Assembly: GCA_947594835.1 (NCBI GenBank)
Contig: CANQEH010000003.1
Coordinates: forward strand, 86,987 to 150,986
Direction of reading: 5' to 3'
Source of the DNA: an uncultured Acetatifactor sp.
GTDB taxonomy: Bacteria; Bacillota; Clostridia; Lachnospirales; Lachnospiraceae
DNA length: 64,000 nt
Shown: positions 7,286-16,044 of the stretch, piece after piece
Position numbering within the stretch: position 1 is the stretch's first letter
Layout: every line of letters starts with the position of its first letter
Notes under the pieces: generated by a model
Told to the model about the DNA's origin: nothing
Seen by the model: the letters and a program-made list of their open reading frames with translations, nothing else
Database searches by the model: none
Made by a program: the position numbers and the translations under genes

Positions 7286-10156
7286 CTATCGGCGCGGGCT
7301 CTCCAGAGGGCCCAGATAGCTCTCTTTCAGTCTGTCCTCTGCAGGATAGATGCGGATCCGCTCCAACACCACGCCCGGGTCAAGGGCCTCCACCTTCAGC
7401 CTGCACAATCCTGCGTCCCACTCTGTCTCAAAGGAAGCCGTCCTGCCCTGTTCCAGCACGCCCTGGCACCAGTCCCGGTCCCTCAGATCCCCTGCCCGGA
7501 AGGTGTCCGGCACCAGCTCTACGACCCGGGAATCGCCCTCCCCGGGCGTGGCCTGTATCCGTAGCGCCGTCCGGGGCGCCGCAGGGTTGGTGGGCGCGGT
7601 CAAAAGCTCCACCCGGTAAAGCCCCCCTTCCTCCAGCCAGAACTGGTAGGTCAGACAGGGTTTCTCCCGCTCGGCCACAAAAGAACGGGTCACTGGAAAT
7701 ACCTTCACGGCGCTCCCATATCTGCCGTACCCGGAAAGCACCTCAAAGGATCCCGCCTGGGTGTCCTTTTTTTCGCAGTAGTGGCAGGCATCCATGGTCA
7801 CCACGCCGTTTAGAGGCAGGAAGGTCATGGGCGGCAGCTGCCCTTCCCCTGCCCTCCGCGCCTTGACTTCCACGCAGACCACCGTGTCCCCGTCCGTCAC
7901 CGCAAAGCGGGCCTGCGCCTCCGCCTCCGGCAGCTTCTCCCGCAGGCATCGGATCCTGATCTCCTCCAGGGTGCGCACCTGCCCTTCCATGGGCTCGACC
8001 TGCAGCCATCCCGGCAGCCCTTCCTTAGCCTGGATCCTGTAACGGAGCGTGCCCTCCCCGTCGTTTGCCGCCTCCAGGCTCACCTCGCCACAGCCCTCCT
8101 CCAGAAAATCATCTACCCTGATCACCGCGGGAGCGCCGTACTGCTTATAATACACCTCCCCGCTGTCCTTGCGGGAGACGCTCAGCCTGGGTTTCCCCAC
8201 CGGCGTCACATACGACAGAATGGGATAACGGCACCCGTCCTCATTCCAGCGGGTAAAGCCGATGTGGGGCGCAAGCTGCATCCCGTCCCATTTGCCCCCT
8301 GCAAACTGTCCGAACTCCAGTGCAAGCTGTCTGTCTTTTTCCATACAGGCCTTCGCCAGGCGGGCGTACTCGTTGGCCGCCGTCCTACCCTGGCTGGCGT
8401 AATGCCGGTTTTTGGCGGCGTAGAGGTGCAGCTTCATCAGGTTCATGCCCGCCGCCGCCGGAAAGTGCACCATGCTGTAATAGCCGTCCCTTTCCCGCTC
8501 CTCCAGGCTTTCCAGGATCTCCTGCGAGCGCTCCTCCACGTCCCGGGCCTGCCCCAGCATCCTGTCCGCCTCCAGATAATGGCAGGGATGGTAGACGTTC
8601 TCGTTTAAGGCCTCCGGCCTGCGCAGGGACAAAAGATAAATATAGTCCTCGAACACCTGGGCGATGCGTCTTCTGCCCTCCTCCCCCGCCGCCTGGAAAT
8701 TCTGCGACGCCCACTGTCTGACATACGCCTGGGCGCTGTCTGGCCGGGCCGTCCCCCAGGCGTCAAAATCATAGGCCAGGGCCATGAAATAAGACAGAGG
8801 AACCTCATGGAATTTGACGTCCCCCACATTCACGATCCAGAGCTTGCGCACGCCGTATTCGTAGGCGGTGCACATCTGCTCCCAGACCTTGGACAGGGGC
8901 GTGGAATCGATCCACTCATAGGACACAGGCCCGCCGTGGTAGTCTAAGTGGTAGTACATACCGAAACCGCCCCTGCGGCGGCGCATTTCCTCCGTGGGCA
9001 GGGTGCGCATATTGCCGTAATTGTCCTCGCAGAGCATACAGATCACATCCTCGAGCCCCTCCCAGTCCTTGAGACCTTTCACGGCTCCGTCCCCATAAAA
9101 GAAGGGCTCCACCTCCTTATACAGCGCAAGCAGCAGCGGCTTTTCGCAGGCCTCCTGCCCCAGGACGTCCCCGATCAGCCCCCGCTGGGCCGTGATGATC
9201 TTCCGAAGCAGGGCGATGTTTTCCTCCAGGGATGCCTCCTCCCCCAGCATGGAGGAATCCCGCTCGCCCCGCATACCGATGGTGATCACGTTCTCGTAAC
9301 GGCCGCTGCGCTTTAACCCGTCCTCCCAATAGCGCAGGAGCCCCTTTTCGTTGGTATGGTAATTCCACTCATTCCCGTAGGGGCTGTCTTCTCCCCGCAC
9401 CTGATCCCACTCCTCGCTGGCCCTTAAGCAGGGCTCGTGGTGGGAATAGCCTATGATCACCCCGTAGAGATCCGCCAGTTCCTCGTTGGCGCTGCCCGGG
9501 CCGTCCAGGGGAAAAGAGGACGTCCACATGGCGGGCCAGAGGTAATTTCCCTTCATGCGAAGCAGAAACTCAAACACATGGCGGTATGCCTCCGTGCCAA
9601 AGCCGCCGAAATGCTCTGTCACCCAGCTGCCGAAGCAGGGCCACTCGTCGTTTATGAAAAATCCCCTGTACCGCACGCTGGGCTCCTTAGAGAGGACGCA
9701 GACCCCCTCCCCCAGCACAGGCGCCGGATTTTTGGGCGGACGCAGATCCCCCCAGTAGACAAAGGGCGTCACGCCCAAAGCCTCGGACAGGGAAAACATC
9801 CCGTAGATCGTCCCCCGCTTGTCGCTGCCGCAGACCACAAGCGCTTCCTCCACCCCTTCCCAGGGCCGCTCCACCCTCTCGATCTGGTAGACCTCCCATT
9901 TCCCCCACAGAGGGGAGAGATCCAGTTTTCCTTCCCGGGAAAGCTTCTCCAACAGAGGGCTCCTCCCACAGGTGGCGCAGAGAATCACCGCCCCGGAGGT
10001 AACATCCCCCTCCCGCGCAAAGATTTCCGGCCGGATCCCCATCACCAGTTCCATGTCCGAGGCCAGGGTGTGCGCAATCCGGCGCACGCCCTCCCAGGCT
10101 GTCTCCTCTGCCAACAGCGGAACCGCCTTCCCGTTCCTGTTCAATGCAAATTCCAT
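7286..10156 (-). CDS. Glycoside hydrolase family 115, xylan alpha-1,2-glucuronidase
   Basis: A 956-residue protein with the hallmarks of GH115: GSDKRGTIYG (110-119), YRGFFINDEWP (163-173), FEFLLRMKGNYLWPAMW (195-211) and SHHEPCLRASEEW (238-250), then a helical domain and a C-terminal sandwich. GH115 enzymes remove (4-O-methyl)glucuronic acid from xylan, including from internal xylose units, which GH67 enzymes cannot do. There is no signal peptide, so it probably acts on imported oligosaccharides. It sits between an SGNH esterase and a GH3 enzyme, 15 bases after the former, consistent with one transcript that strips acetyl, then uronic acid, then xylose. The start is supported by AAGGGGCGGCC upstream of the ATG. 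Confidence 0.92.
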   Translation of the reverse strand: MEFALNRNGKAVPLLAEETAWEGVRRIAHTLASDMELVMGIRPEIFAREGDVTSGAVILCATCGRSPLLEKLSREGKLDLSPLWGKWEVYQIERVERPWEGVEEALVVCGSDKRGTIYGMFSLSEALGVTPFVYWGDLRPPKNPAPVLGEGVCVLSKEPSVRYRGFFINDEWPCFGSWVTEHFGGFGTEAYRHVFEFLLRMKGNYLWPAMWTSSFPLDGPGSANEELADLYGVIIGYSHHEPCLRASEEWDQVRGEDSPYGNEWNYHTNEKGLLRYWEDGLKRSGRYENVITIGMRGERDSSMLGEEASLEENIALLRKIITAQRGLIGDVLGQEACEKPLLLALYKEVEPFFYGDGAVKGLKDWEGLEDVICMLCEDNYGNMRTLPTEEMRRRRGGFGMYYHLDYHGGPVSYEWIDSTPLSKVWEQMCTAYEYGVRKLWIVNVGDVKFHEVPLSYFMALAYDFDAWGTARPDSAQAYVRQWASQNFQAAGEEGRRRIAQVFEDYIYLLSLRRPEALNENVYHPCHYLEADRMLGQARDVEERSQEILESLEERERDGYYSMVHFPAAAGMNLMKLHLYAAKNRHYASQGRTAANEYARLAKACMEKDRQLALEFGQFAGGKWDGMQLAPHIGFTRWNEDGCRYPILSYVTPVGKPRLSVSRKDSGEVYYKQYGAPAVIRVDDFLEEGCGEVSLEAANDGEGTLRYRIQAKEGLPGWLQVEPMEGQVRTLEEIRIRCLREKLPEAEAQARFAVTDGDTVVCVEVKARRAGEGQLPPMTFLPLNGVVTMDACHYCEKKDTQAGSFEVLSGYGRYGSAVKVFPVTRSFVAEREKPCLTYQFWLEEGGLYRVELLTAPTNPAAPRTALRIQATPGEGDSRVVELVPDTFRAGDLRDRDWCQGVLEQGRTASFETEWDAGLCRLKVEALDPGVVLERIRIYPAEDRLKESYLGPLESPRR

Positions 10157-10171
10157 GGCCGCCCCTTTCCC

Positions 10172-11923
10172 TCAGTCCTGCCCGGTCCCGTCTGACCCCT
10201 GGGGGCCGTCGTCCACAAAGCCAAAGCCCAGGATCGTAAACTGCTTTTCTTCCTCGCCGGGCGCCATCCGTATCTCCACATGGTGCTCTTTCCTCTCCAT
10301 CCCCCTGGCCAGGATCAGGGCGTTGCAGTGCACCCAGCCCACCTCCCTGGGATCGATGAGGCGCACCTTTTCCCCGTCCACAAAGGCCTCCGCCTTTCCG
10401 GCCCGGACAGAGGCGGAGTCCTTCTCCACCACAAGCAGGGCGCTGCAGACAATGTCCATGGAAAAAGGCTGACCGCCCTCTTCGTGTTTCCAGTTGTGGG
10501 GAAACTCCGGCGTCCTGTCCAGATCCAGATCCCGCTCCACCTCCTGAAGTTCTGTGTCCGTCCTGTCAAAATCCCCCGGGGAGATTCGAACAGACGCCGG
10601 GACGCTGTCCCGGTCAAAGAACCTGACCTGGGTAAATTCCTTGCCGTAGACGGGCTCCACCAGGTCTGCGCGGCTTTCCTCCGGCTGAGCCTGGGCCTGG
10701 TCGGCCTGGCTGATCAGATGCATAAGACAGTCTGCCATCACCCTGTGCCCCAGCCCTGACGGATGGTACACATCGTAAAAATACTGGTTCTTGCTGATGA
10801 CGCGCCCTTCCCCGGGACTGAAATAAAACTGGCCGGTGACGCCGTTTTTGATGCTGACCATGGGAAGATGGTAGGCCTCTCCCACCTTCGACAGGCGCTC
10901 CTGCAGGTTATAGTCGTCGGCAAACACGGAAAACAGCAGAATCACCGCCGGTTCCTGTGGGGAGAGCAGGATCTTTCTCACCAGGCACTCATAGCTCTCG
11001 CCCTCCGTCTCGTCGCCCGCATCGTTTACCGCAAACTCCACCACCACCACGTCCGGCCTGACTTTGCCCCCGCAGCAGACCTCCCTGTCGTAGCGCAGCA
11101 TCCCCAGTTCCGAGGAGGTTCCCCCCACCCCGGCCTTCACATAGCGGATATTTTCGTCTGTCCCCCTGCCGCAGAGCCTGCAGAACCCCTCAAAGGTTTT
11201 CCAGGCATAACACTGGTCGTTGATGGGAATGGCTCCGGCCCCCTGGGTGATGGAGCCCCCGATGAAGGCCACCGTGGTCTCCTCCCCGCTCCGCGCCCTG
11301 GCCAGGGCTTTTTTCAGACGGCTCACATTGCCCAGGCTGTAGAGTGACTGGGACAGGATACGGCGATACCCCGGGCCGTCAAAATCCACCGCCCCTTCCT
11401 CCACTGGTTCCGGCGCTTCAAAGCCGTCTGTCAGGTAGAGTCTTACAGACACCTGGGCAAGCGTGTTTGCCCTGGGAAACACAAAGCGGATCTGTCCCGG
11501 CACGTCGTCGTCCGAAGACCAGTCCACCTCCGACAGCTTAATCAGAGTTTCCATTCCGTCGCCCCCTACCGGCGCCGAGCAGACCGTGCCCGTCACATAG
11601 GGATCCGTTTTTCCGTACATCTGCAGGACAAAGCGCACCTGCTCCCTGGGGTCTTTTGTCTCCACGGACACGCCCACAGCATAGACCAGCCGCCGGAACC
11701 CCTCCGCCGTCTTAAGAAGCGCAAGCATCCCTTCATCGGTGATGCCGCCTGCGATTCTGGCAAAGCTCACCAGCCTGTCGTCGTTTAAATAAATGTACTG
11801 TACGCCGCTTCCGTCCTCCTGGGGAGAACCTGCCGTCTGCTTATTGCGCAGGATGTAAAAACTGCTCCGCTTCTTCTCCGGGTCTTTGGGCGCCCTGACC
11901 TCAAGACTGCTCTTTTCCGCCAT
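10172..11923 (-). CDS. SGNH/GDSL-family esterase, probable acetyl-xylo-oligosaccharide esterase
   Basis: A 583-residue protein with a central SGNH hydrolase domain. Block I is FIGGSITQGAG with the nucleophile S224, the block II glycine is in GVGGTSS (266-270), block III is EFAVND with N300, and block V is DVYHPSGLGH with D384 and H387. About 200 residues before it form a separate beta-rich region, and about 180 residues follow it, so it is longer than a simple SGNH esterase. No signal peptide is visible. In this locus the natural role is removal of acetyl groups from xylo-oligosaccharides. That is inference; other carbohydrate esters are possible. A terminator lies between it and the transporter receptor gene upstream, so it may depend on partial read-through or a promoter I could not define. 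Confidence 0.82.
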   Translation of the reverse strand: MAEKSSLEVRAPKDPEKKRSSFYILRNKQTAGSPQEDGSGVQYIYLNDDRLVSFARIAGGITDEGMLALLKTAEGFRRLVYAVGVSVETKDPREQVRFVLQMYGKTDPYVTGTVCSAPVGGDGMETLIKLSEVDWSSDDDVPGQIRFVFPRANTLAQVSVRLYLTDGFEAPEPVEEGAVDFDGPGYRRILSQSLYSLGNVSRLKKALARARSGEETTVAFIGGSITQGAGAIPINDQCYAWKTFEGFCRLCGRGTDENIRYVKAGVGGTSSELGMLRYDREVCCGGKVRPDVVVVEFAVNDAGDETEGESYECLVRKILLSPQEPAVILLFSVFADDYNLQERLSKVGEAYHLPMVSIKNGVTGQFYFSPGEGRVISKNQYFYDVYHPSGLGHRVMADCLMHLISQADQAQAQPEESRADLVEPVYGKEFTQVRFFDRDSVPASVRISPGDFDRTDTELQEVERDLDLDRTPEFPHNWKHEEGGQPFSMDIVCSALLVVEKDSASVRAGKAEAFVDGEKVRLIDPREVGWVHCNALILARGMERKEHHVEIRMAPGEEEKQFTILGFGFVDDGPQGSDGTGQD

Positions 11924-11956
11924 ACCTTTTTGCCTCCGTCAGCTTATTTTCACTCC

Positions 11957-11990
11957 ATAAAAAAGGGGAGACTGCACCCACAGCCTCCCC
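11957..11990 (-). terminator. Rho-independent terminator after the sugar-binding lipoprotein gene
   Basis: On the minus strand GGGGAGGCTGTG...CTCCCC forms a hairpin followed directly by TTTTTT. It lies 27 bases beyond the stop of the binding-protein gene and probably lowers expression of the downstream enzymes relative to the transporter. Confidence 0.8.
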
Positions 11991-12016
11991 AATCCCCGTC
12001 AGATGACTTATTTCAT

Positions 12017-13741
12017 TTAAGGGAGCATATCGGCATCGCCAAAAGTAGCTTCCCATTTCTCTGTGCGCTCGTCGATAATCGCCTGTCCGCCTGCGCCCAG
12101 ATAATCTTTGATGGCCTGATCCCAGACTTCGTCAAATTTATCCACAGATGCGCTCAGCGCGGTGTCATACACAATATCCCTCTTCTCAGAGAGGACAGCG
12201 CCCATACCTTCCTCGGCTGCAATCGCGCCCACATTGACGTTTTTGCCAACCTTTAAGCCGGTCTGTGCCACTGTGTTTGCATTAGCCACCACTTCCGGAT
12301 CCACATTCGCATAGCTGTGCGCCGTGGATGCAGTGGTCTTCGCCTCGTCAGAGAGTCTGAGGCCGTTGCAGGTAATGGTATAGTCAATGTTCATGCCGGA
12401 GTTCTGGATGGCGTCGCCCTGTGCCGCTATGATCTCCACTGCGCCGTCCTCCAGCACATTGTGGGTCACGCCCTCGTCGCCGATCTGCAGATACTCGATG
12501 TGGGCAGGATCACTGATCCAGTCCAGATACAGCATGGACGCCAGAGGCTCGTCGTTGGTGCTGGGGAAGAAGATCTTGCGGTCGATGGGGCCGGGCACGA
12601 ACTTGGTGTAATTGCCGTTCTTGTCCTCAAAGCAGTCGATGGCAACAAACTGTGCGTCCTCGCCTACGATCTCCTGCAGGGTGGCGTTGATGCTGTCCTC
12701 GCCGCCGCGGAAAGGATAATCCCAGTTGTGGGAGAATGCGCCCACATAGCCAGCCTTCATCATGTCGTCCTCGGTGGAATCCCCGCTTCCGTACAGGGCG
12801 AAATCATTCCACATCAGGCCCTCGTTGTACCACTTGTTCAGCAGGCGGATAGCCTCCTTGGTGCCGTTCTGGGTCAGCTTCCTGTCGTCGAAGCCGTTGA
12901 TATAGTACTCCTTGTCAGAGATATCCGGGTCGATAAAGGACTCGATCAGAGTCGCTGCCCTCCAGCCTACGTCGTAGCTGACAGAGTACGGTACGATCTT
13001 GTCTGCGTCGTCGCCCAGCAGAAGCTCTGCATTGTCTTTGAAGGCAACCAGCATATCGTAAAACTCCTGCTTGGTCGTCGGCGCTTTCATGCCCAGCTTA
13101 TCCAGCCAGTCCTGACGCACAAAGGTATTGATGCGGTTGCTGGTGGCCAGCTTTGCCTCGATGCCCCAAACGGTGCCGGTGGCAGGGTCTTTGTCCCAAT
13201 AGAGGTTCGTCTCGCCCAGCCAGTTCCACAGGTTCGGCAGCACATCCTTGTATTGGTCGATGTAGGGCGCCATATCCAGCACGCCGCCCATGTTGGCGTA
13301 AGTCTGGATGGTGGGGTAGTCATAGGTCACGCAGATGTCCGGTGCGGTGCCTGCAGCCAGCAGATTGTTGAGCTCTTCCACTTCCGTCCAGCGGGGAACA
13401 GAGACAAATTCCACTTCTACGTTGTAGGTGTCCAGCATCCCTTTCTTGATGTATTCGGTATACATATTGTTGGTGGGATCGGAGCCGCCGTCGTTGCCGC
13501 GGTCGTACACTTCCACCGTAATGCTCCTGGTCTCGGCGAATTTACCGTCTACCAGTTCCCCGTCCGCAGCGCCGCCTGTGCTCTCTGAGCCGCCTGCCGT
13601 CGCGCCAGCGTCAGACGCCCCCCCTGCGCCGGAATTCCCTGTCTGAGTTCCCGCACCGGGATCCGCAGCATCGCTGCCGCACGCCGCCATGGATAATACC
13701 ATGGTGCCTGCCAGAAGGATAGACAATACTTTCTTCTTCAT
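12017..13741 (-). CDS. Sugar-binding lipoprotein of a CUT1 ABC importer (LplA/YtcQ-like)
   Basis: A 574-residue extracytoplasmic solute-binding protein. It starts with a lipoprotein signal (MKKKVLSILL...LSMAAC, lipidated cysteine at residue 21), then a Gly/Ser/Ala-rich linker to about residue 60, then a family 1 binding domain (WTEVEELNNLLAAGTAPDI). The length is typical of the long LplA/YtcQ receptors rather than the shorter MalE type. GGGAGG lies ahead of the ATG. It is third in an LplB-YtcP-LplA operon. In the aldouronate gene cluster described in Paenibacillus, the same trio accompanies GH67 AguA and imports methylglucuronoxylo-oligosaccharides. The nearby GH67 and GH115 genes point to the same substrate here. 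Confidence 0.9.
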   Translation of the reverse strand: MKKKVLSILLAGTMVLSMAACGSDAADPGAGTQTGNSGAGGASDAGATAGGSESTGGAADGELVDGKFAETRSITVEVYDRGNDGGSDPTNNMYTEYIKKGMLDTYNVEVEFVSVPRWTEVEELNNLLAAGTAPDICVTYDYPTIQTYANMGGVLDMAPYIDQYKDVLPNLWNWLGETNLYWDKDPATGTVWGIEAKLATSNRINTFVRQDWLDKLGMKAPTTKQEFYDMLVAFKDNAELLLGDDADKIVPYSVSYDVGWRAATLIESFIDPDISDKEYYINGFDDRKLTQNGTKEAIRLLNKWYNEGLMWNDFALYGSGDSTEDDMMKAGYVGAFSHNWDYPFRGGEDSINATLQEIVGEDAQFVAIDCFEDKNGNYTKFVPGPIDRKIFFPSTNDEPLASMLYLDWISDPAHIEYLQIGDEGVTHNVLEDGAVEIIAAQGDAIQNSGMNIDYTITCNGLRLSDEAKTTASTAHSYANVDPEVVANANTVAQTGLKVGKNVNVGAIAAEEGMGAVLSEKRDIVYDTALSASVDKFDEVWDQAIKDYLGAGGQAIIDERTEKWEATFGDADMLP

Positions 13742-13832
13742 TCTGATACCTCCCTGTGATATTTATAGTTACATATATGTCTGAATAACGGGCTGCCGCC
13801 AGGGCGGCCCGGTCATTCCCCAATTTAAGCCG

Positions 13833-14705
13833 TCACTCTTTCACCGCACCCAGCGTCACGCCGTGGATGAAATACTTCTGCAGCCAGGGATAGACGCAAA
13901 GGATGGGCACCGTGGAGAACATGACGATGGCAGCTTTTAAGGACTCGGACAGGCCCGGCGAAGAGAAGCCCTCCTGGGTCGCCACCTCCACAGAGTTGAT
14001 GTTGTTTAAGATATTGTACAGCAGAAGCTGCAGGGGATAATAATTTTTATCCTTCATATAGACCAGCGCATCGGAGTATCCGTTCCAGCGCCCCACCGCA
14101 TAGAACAGCGCCAGCGTGGCCAGCACCGGTTTGGAGAGGGGCACATAGATGCGGGCCAATATGGTAAAGAAGCTGGCCCCGTCTATCTCTGCAGATTCCC
14201 GCAGGCTCTCGGGGATACCGTAGAAAAAGCTCCGCATGATGATCATATTGTAGACGCTCAAGCAGCTGGGCAGGATCAGCACCAGCGGATTGTCCAAAAG
14301 CCCCAGCGCTTTCATCAAGAGATAGTTGGGGATGGCCCCTGCGTTAAAAAACATGGTGATGGTGATAAAAATATTGATTGCCCCGCGCCCTTTCAGCTTA
14401 TCAAAGATCAGAGGATACGCGCAGAGCGTCGTCATGGCCAGGGATACCAGGGTGCAGACCGCCGTCAGAAACGCCGTCCAAAAGAACGCCCGGATATACT
14501 TCATGTCCGTGAGCACCATGCCGTAAGCGTCTAAATTCCACCCCTTGGGCCACAGATAAACCTCGTGCTTGATCAGGGCGTTCGTGTCGCTCAAAGATCT
14601 GGCCAGCAGGTTCAGCATGGGCAGCAGACAGATCGCGCTGACCAAAATGCAGATGAGCACAAATATCCAGTCTCCGATTTTTCCAGATTTTGATCTTACT
14701 TTCAT
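13833..14705 (-). CDS. CUT1 sugar ABC transporter permease (YtcP/LplC-like)
   Basis: A permease of about 290 residues with six hydrophobic segments and the EAA loop ESLRESAEIDGASFFTIL near residues 180-200 that docks the ATPase. It is the second permease of the LplB-YtcP-LplA importer and lies 50-60 bases after the first. I prefer the ATG at 14705 (MKVRSKSGK) because AAGGT precedes it at five bases; the ATG at 14717 is four codons upstream and equally in frame. No ATPase gene is in the operon. CUT1 importers of Bacillota usually share a general MsmX-type ATPase encoded elsewhere. Confidence 0.88.
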   Translation of the reverse strand: MKVRSKSGKIGDWIFVLICILVSAICLLPMLNLLARSLSDTNALIKHEVYLWPKGWNLDAYGMVLTDMKYIRAFFWTAFLTAVCTLVSLAMTTLCAYPLIFDKLKGRGAINIFITITMFFNAGAIPNYLLMKALGLLDNPLVLILPSCLSVYNMIIMRSFFYGIPESLRESAEIDGASFFTILARIYVPLSKPVLATLALFYAVGRWNGYSDALVYMKDKNYYPLQLLLYNILNNINSVEVATQEGFSSPGLSESLKAAIVMFSTVPILCVYPWLQKYFIHGVTLGAVKE

Positions 14706-14767
14706 ATTTACCTTCATTTCCGCGCCGCTTTCCGCGCATGATGCCGTATTTTACGCTCCCGTCCCTG

Positions 14768-15715
14768 TTACCAGATTCCTCTCTCGCCCAGCCTTCTGGC
14801 GATCCAGTTTGCCAGAAGCAGGAAGAAGACGCCCACTACCGACTGGAACAGGCCTACCGCTGTGGTCAGGGAGAACTGCAGGCCCTTGATACCCACCTTG
14901 TAGACGTAGGTGGAGATCACGTTGGCCACATCCATGACCAGCTTGTTCTGCAGGGCAAAAGGTCTGTCAAAGTTGCTGCCCAGAATGCTTCCCAGGTTCA
15001 TCACTAACAGCACCACGATGGTGGGTTTGATGCCGGGCAGCGTGATATGCCACATCTTTTTGAACCGTCCGGCCCCATCTACAGAAGCCGCCTCATAGAG
15101 CTCAGGGCTGATCCCGGCGATGGCCGCCAGATAGACGATGGAACCCCAGCCGAAATTCTGCCATACGCCCAGTCCCGCATAGGTCGCCACCCAGTGGTGG
15201 GATTCGTTCAAAAACGGCACCGACTCCATCCCTAAGTTGTTCAGGATCATATTGATAAACCCGGTAGAGGGTGCAAACAGCTGCAGGGCCAGTCCGTAGA
15301 TAATGACCCAGGAGAGGAAATGGGGCATATAGGCGATGGTCTGCACCACTTTTTTAAACCGTTTGAATCGAAGTTCGTTTAAGATCAAGGCAAACAGGAT
15401 GGGCGCAGGGAAACCGATGATCAGATCCAGCAGGTTCAGACCCACCGTGTTGCGCAGCGCCAGCAGAAAATCCTTGCTCTGGAACGCCTTGATGAAATAT
15501 TCAAACCCATGATTGGCCGCCAGAGGCAGCTTCCAGACGCTCTCCACGATACTGTACTTTTTGAATGCGATCTGGATATAGATCATGGGCACATACTTAA
15601 AGATCAGCAGATAGAGAAGCGGCAGGGCAAGCAGGGCATACAGCTGCCAATACCGTTTCATATAGACCTTCAGATCTGTTTTTTTCTGCAGGGCTGCCTG
15701 TTTTTCACGTTTCAC
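14768..15715 (-). CDS. CUT1 sugar ABC transporter permease (LplB/YteP-like)
   Basis: A permease of about 315 residues with a cytoplasmic basic N-terminus, six hydrophobic segments beginning with YALLALPLLYLLIFKYVPM, and the EAA loop PELYEAASVDGAGRFKKM near residues 200-220. First gene of the importer operon. I place the start at the GTG at 15715, since an AGGAGG lies about 11 bases before it; a GTG 11 codons upstream (15748) has no ribosome binding site. The promoter -10 box TATAAT is at 15776-15781 with a poor -35, which fits activation by the divergent AraC regulator. Confidence 0.87.
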   Translation of the reverse strand: MKREKQAALQKKTDLKVYMKRYWQLYALLALPLLYLLIFKYVPMIYIQIAFKKYSIVESVWKLPLAANHGFEYFIKAFQSKDFLLALRNTVGLNLLDLIIGFPAPILFALILNELRFKRFKKVVQTIAYMPHFLSWVIIYGLALQLFAPSTGFINMILNNLGMESVPFLNESHHWVATYAGLGVWQNFGWGSIVYLAAIAGISPELYEAASVDGAGRFKKMWHITLPGIKPTIVVLLVMNLGSILGSNFDRPFALQNKLVMDVANVISTYVYKVGIKGLQFSLTTAVGLFQSVVGVFFLLLANWIARRLGERGIW

Positions 15716-15775
15716 GGTGTCCCATCCCTCCTGTCCCTGGTTCTGCACCTGTCTTGATGCGTTTCTTTCCCTTTC

Positions 15776-15781
15776 ATTATA
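15776..15781 (-). promoter_or_regulatory. -10 box of the LplB-YtcP-LplA operon, weak -35
   Basis: TATAAT on the minus strand, about 60 bases before the first start codon. The hexamer 17 bases further upstream (TAAGCA) matches the -35 consensus poorly. A good -10 with a poor -35 is the usual sign of an activator-dependent promoter, and an AraC-family gene is transcribed away from the same region. Confidence 0.5.
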
Positions 15782-15927
15782 ACATCCCGTCCGCTGTGTG
15801 CTTATCAGATATTGCGGTCTGTTTTTCTTATATTGCTATTTTCCGCCGGATGAAGGTGCTGTTTTTGGTTTTCTTGCTTTTTTTAGACGCTTGTGCTATG
15901 ATTTTTTATGGAAGTTTTGCATAGATA

Positions 15928-15967
15928 GGAAATCGATTTCCACAGATTATCTGGCAGAATGCCAGAT
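15928..15967. promoter_or_regulatory. Two palindromes in the AraC/transporter divergent region
   Basis: GGAAATCGATTTCC (15928-15941) is a perfect 14-base palindrome, and ATCTGGCA-GAA-TGCCAGAT (15949-15967) is a perfect inverted repeat with 8-base arms. Both lie between the transporter promoter and the AraC gene. Neither looks like a terminator, since no T run follows. They are candidate operators, for example for the AraC regulator or a second repressor. Confidence 0.45.
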
Positions 15968-16044
15968 GAGGGTTTTTACAGGCCGGCAATTTCTGCACAT
16001 CAAAACGGTGACACCGCAAGGTTTTGGGGAAAGAGGGGGACGAT

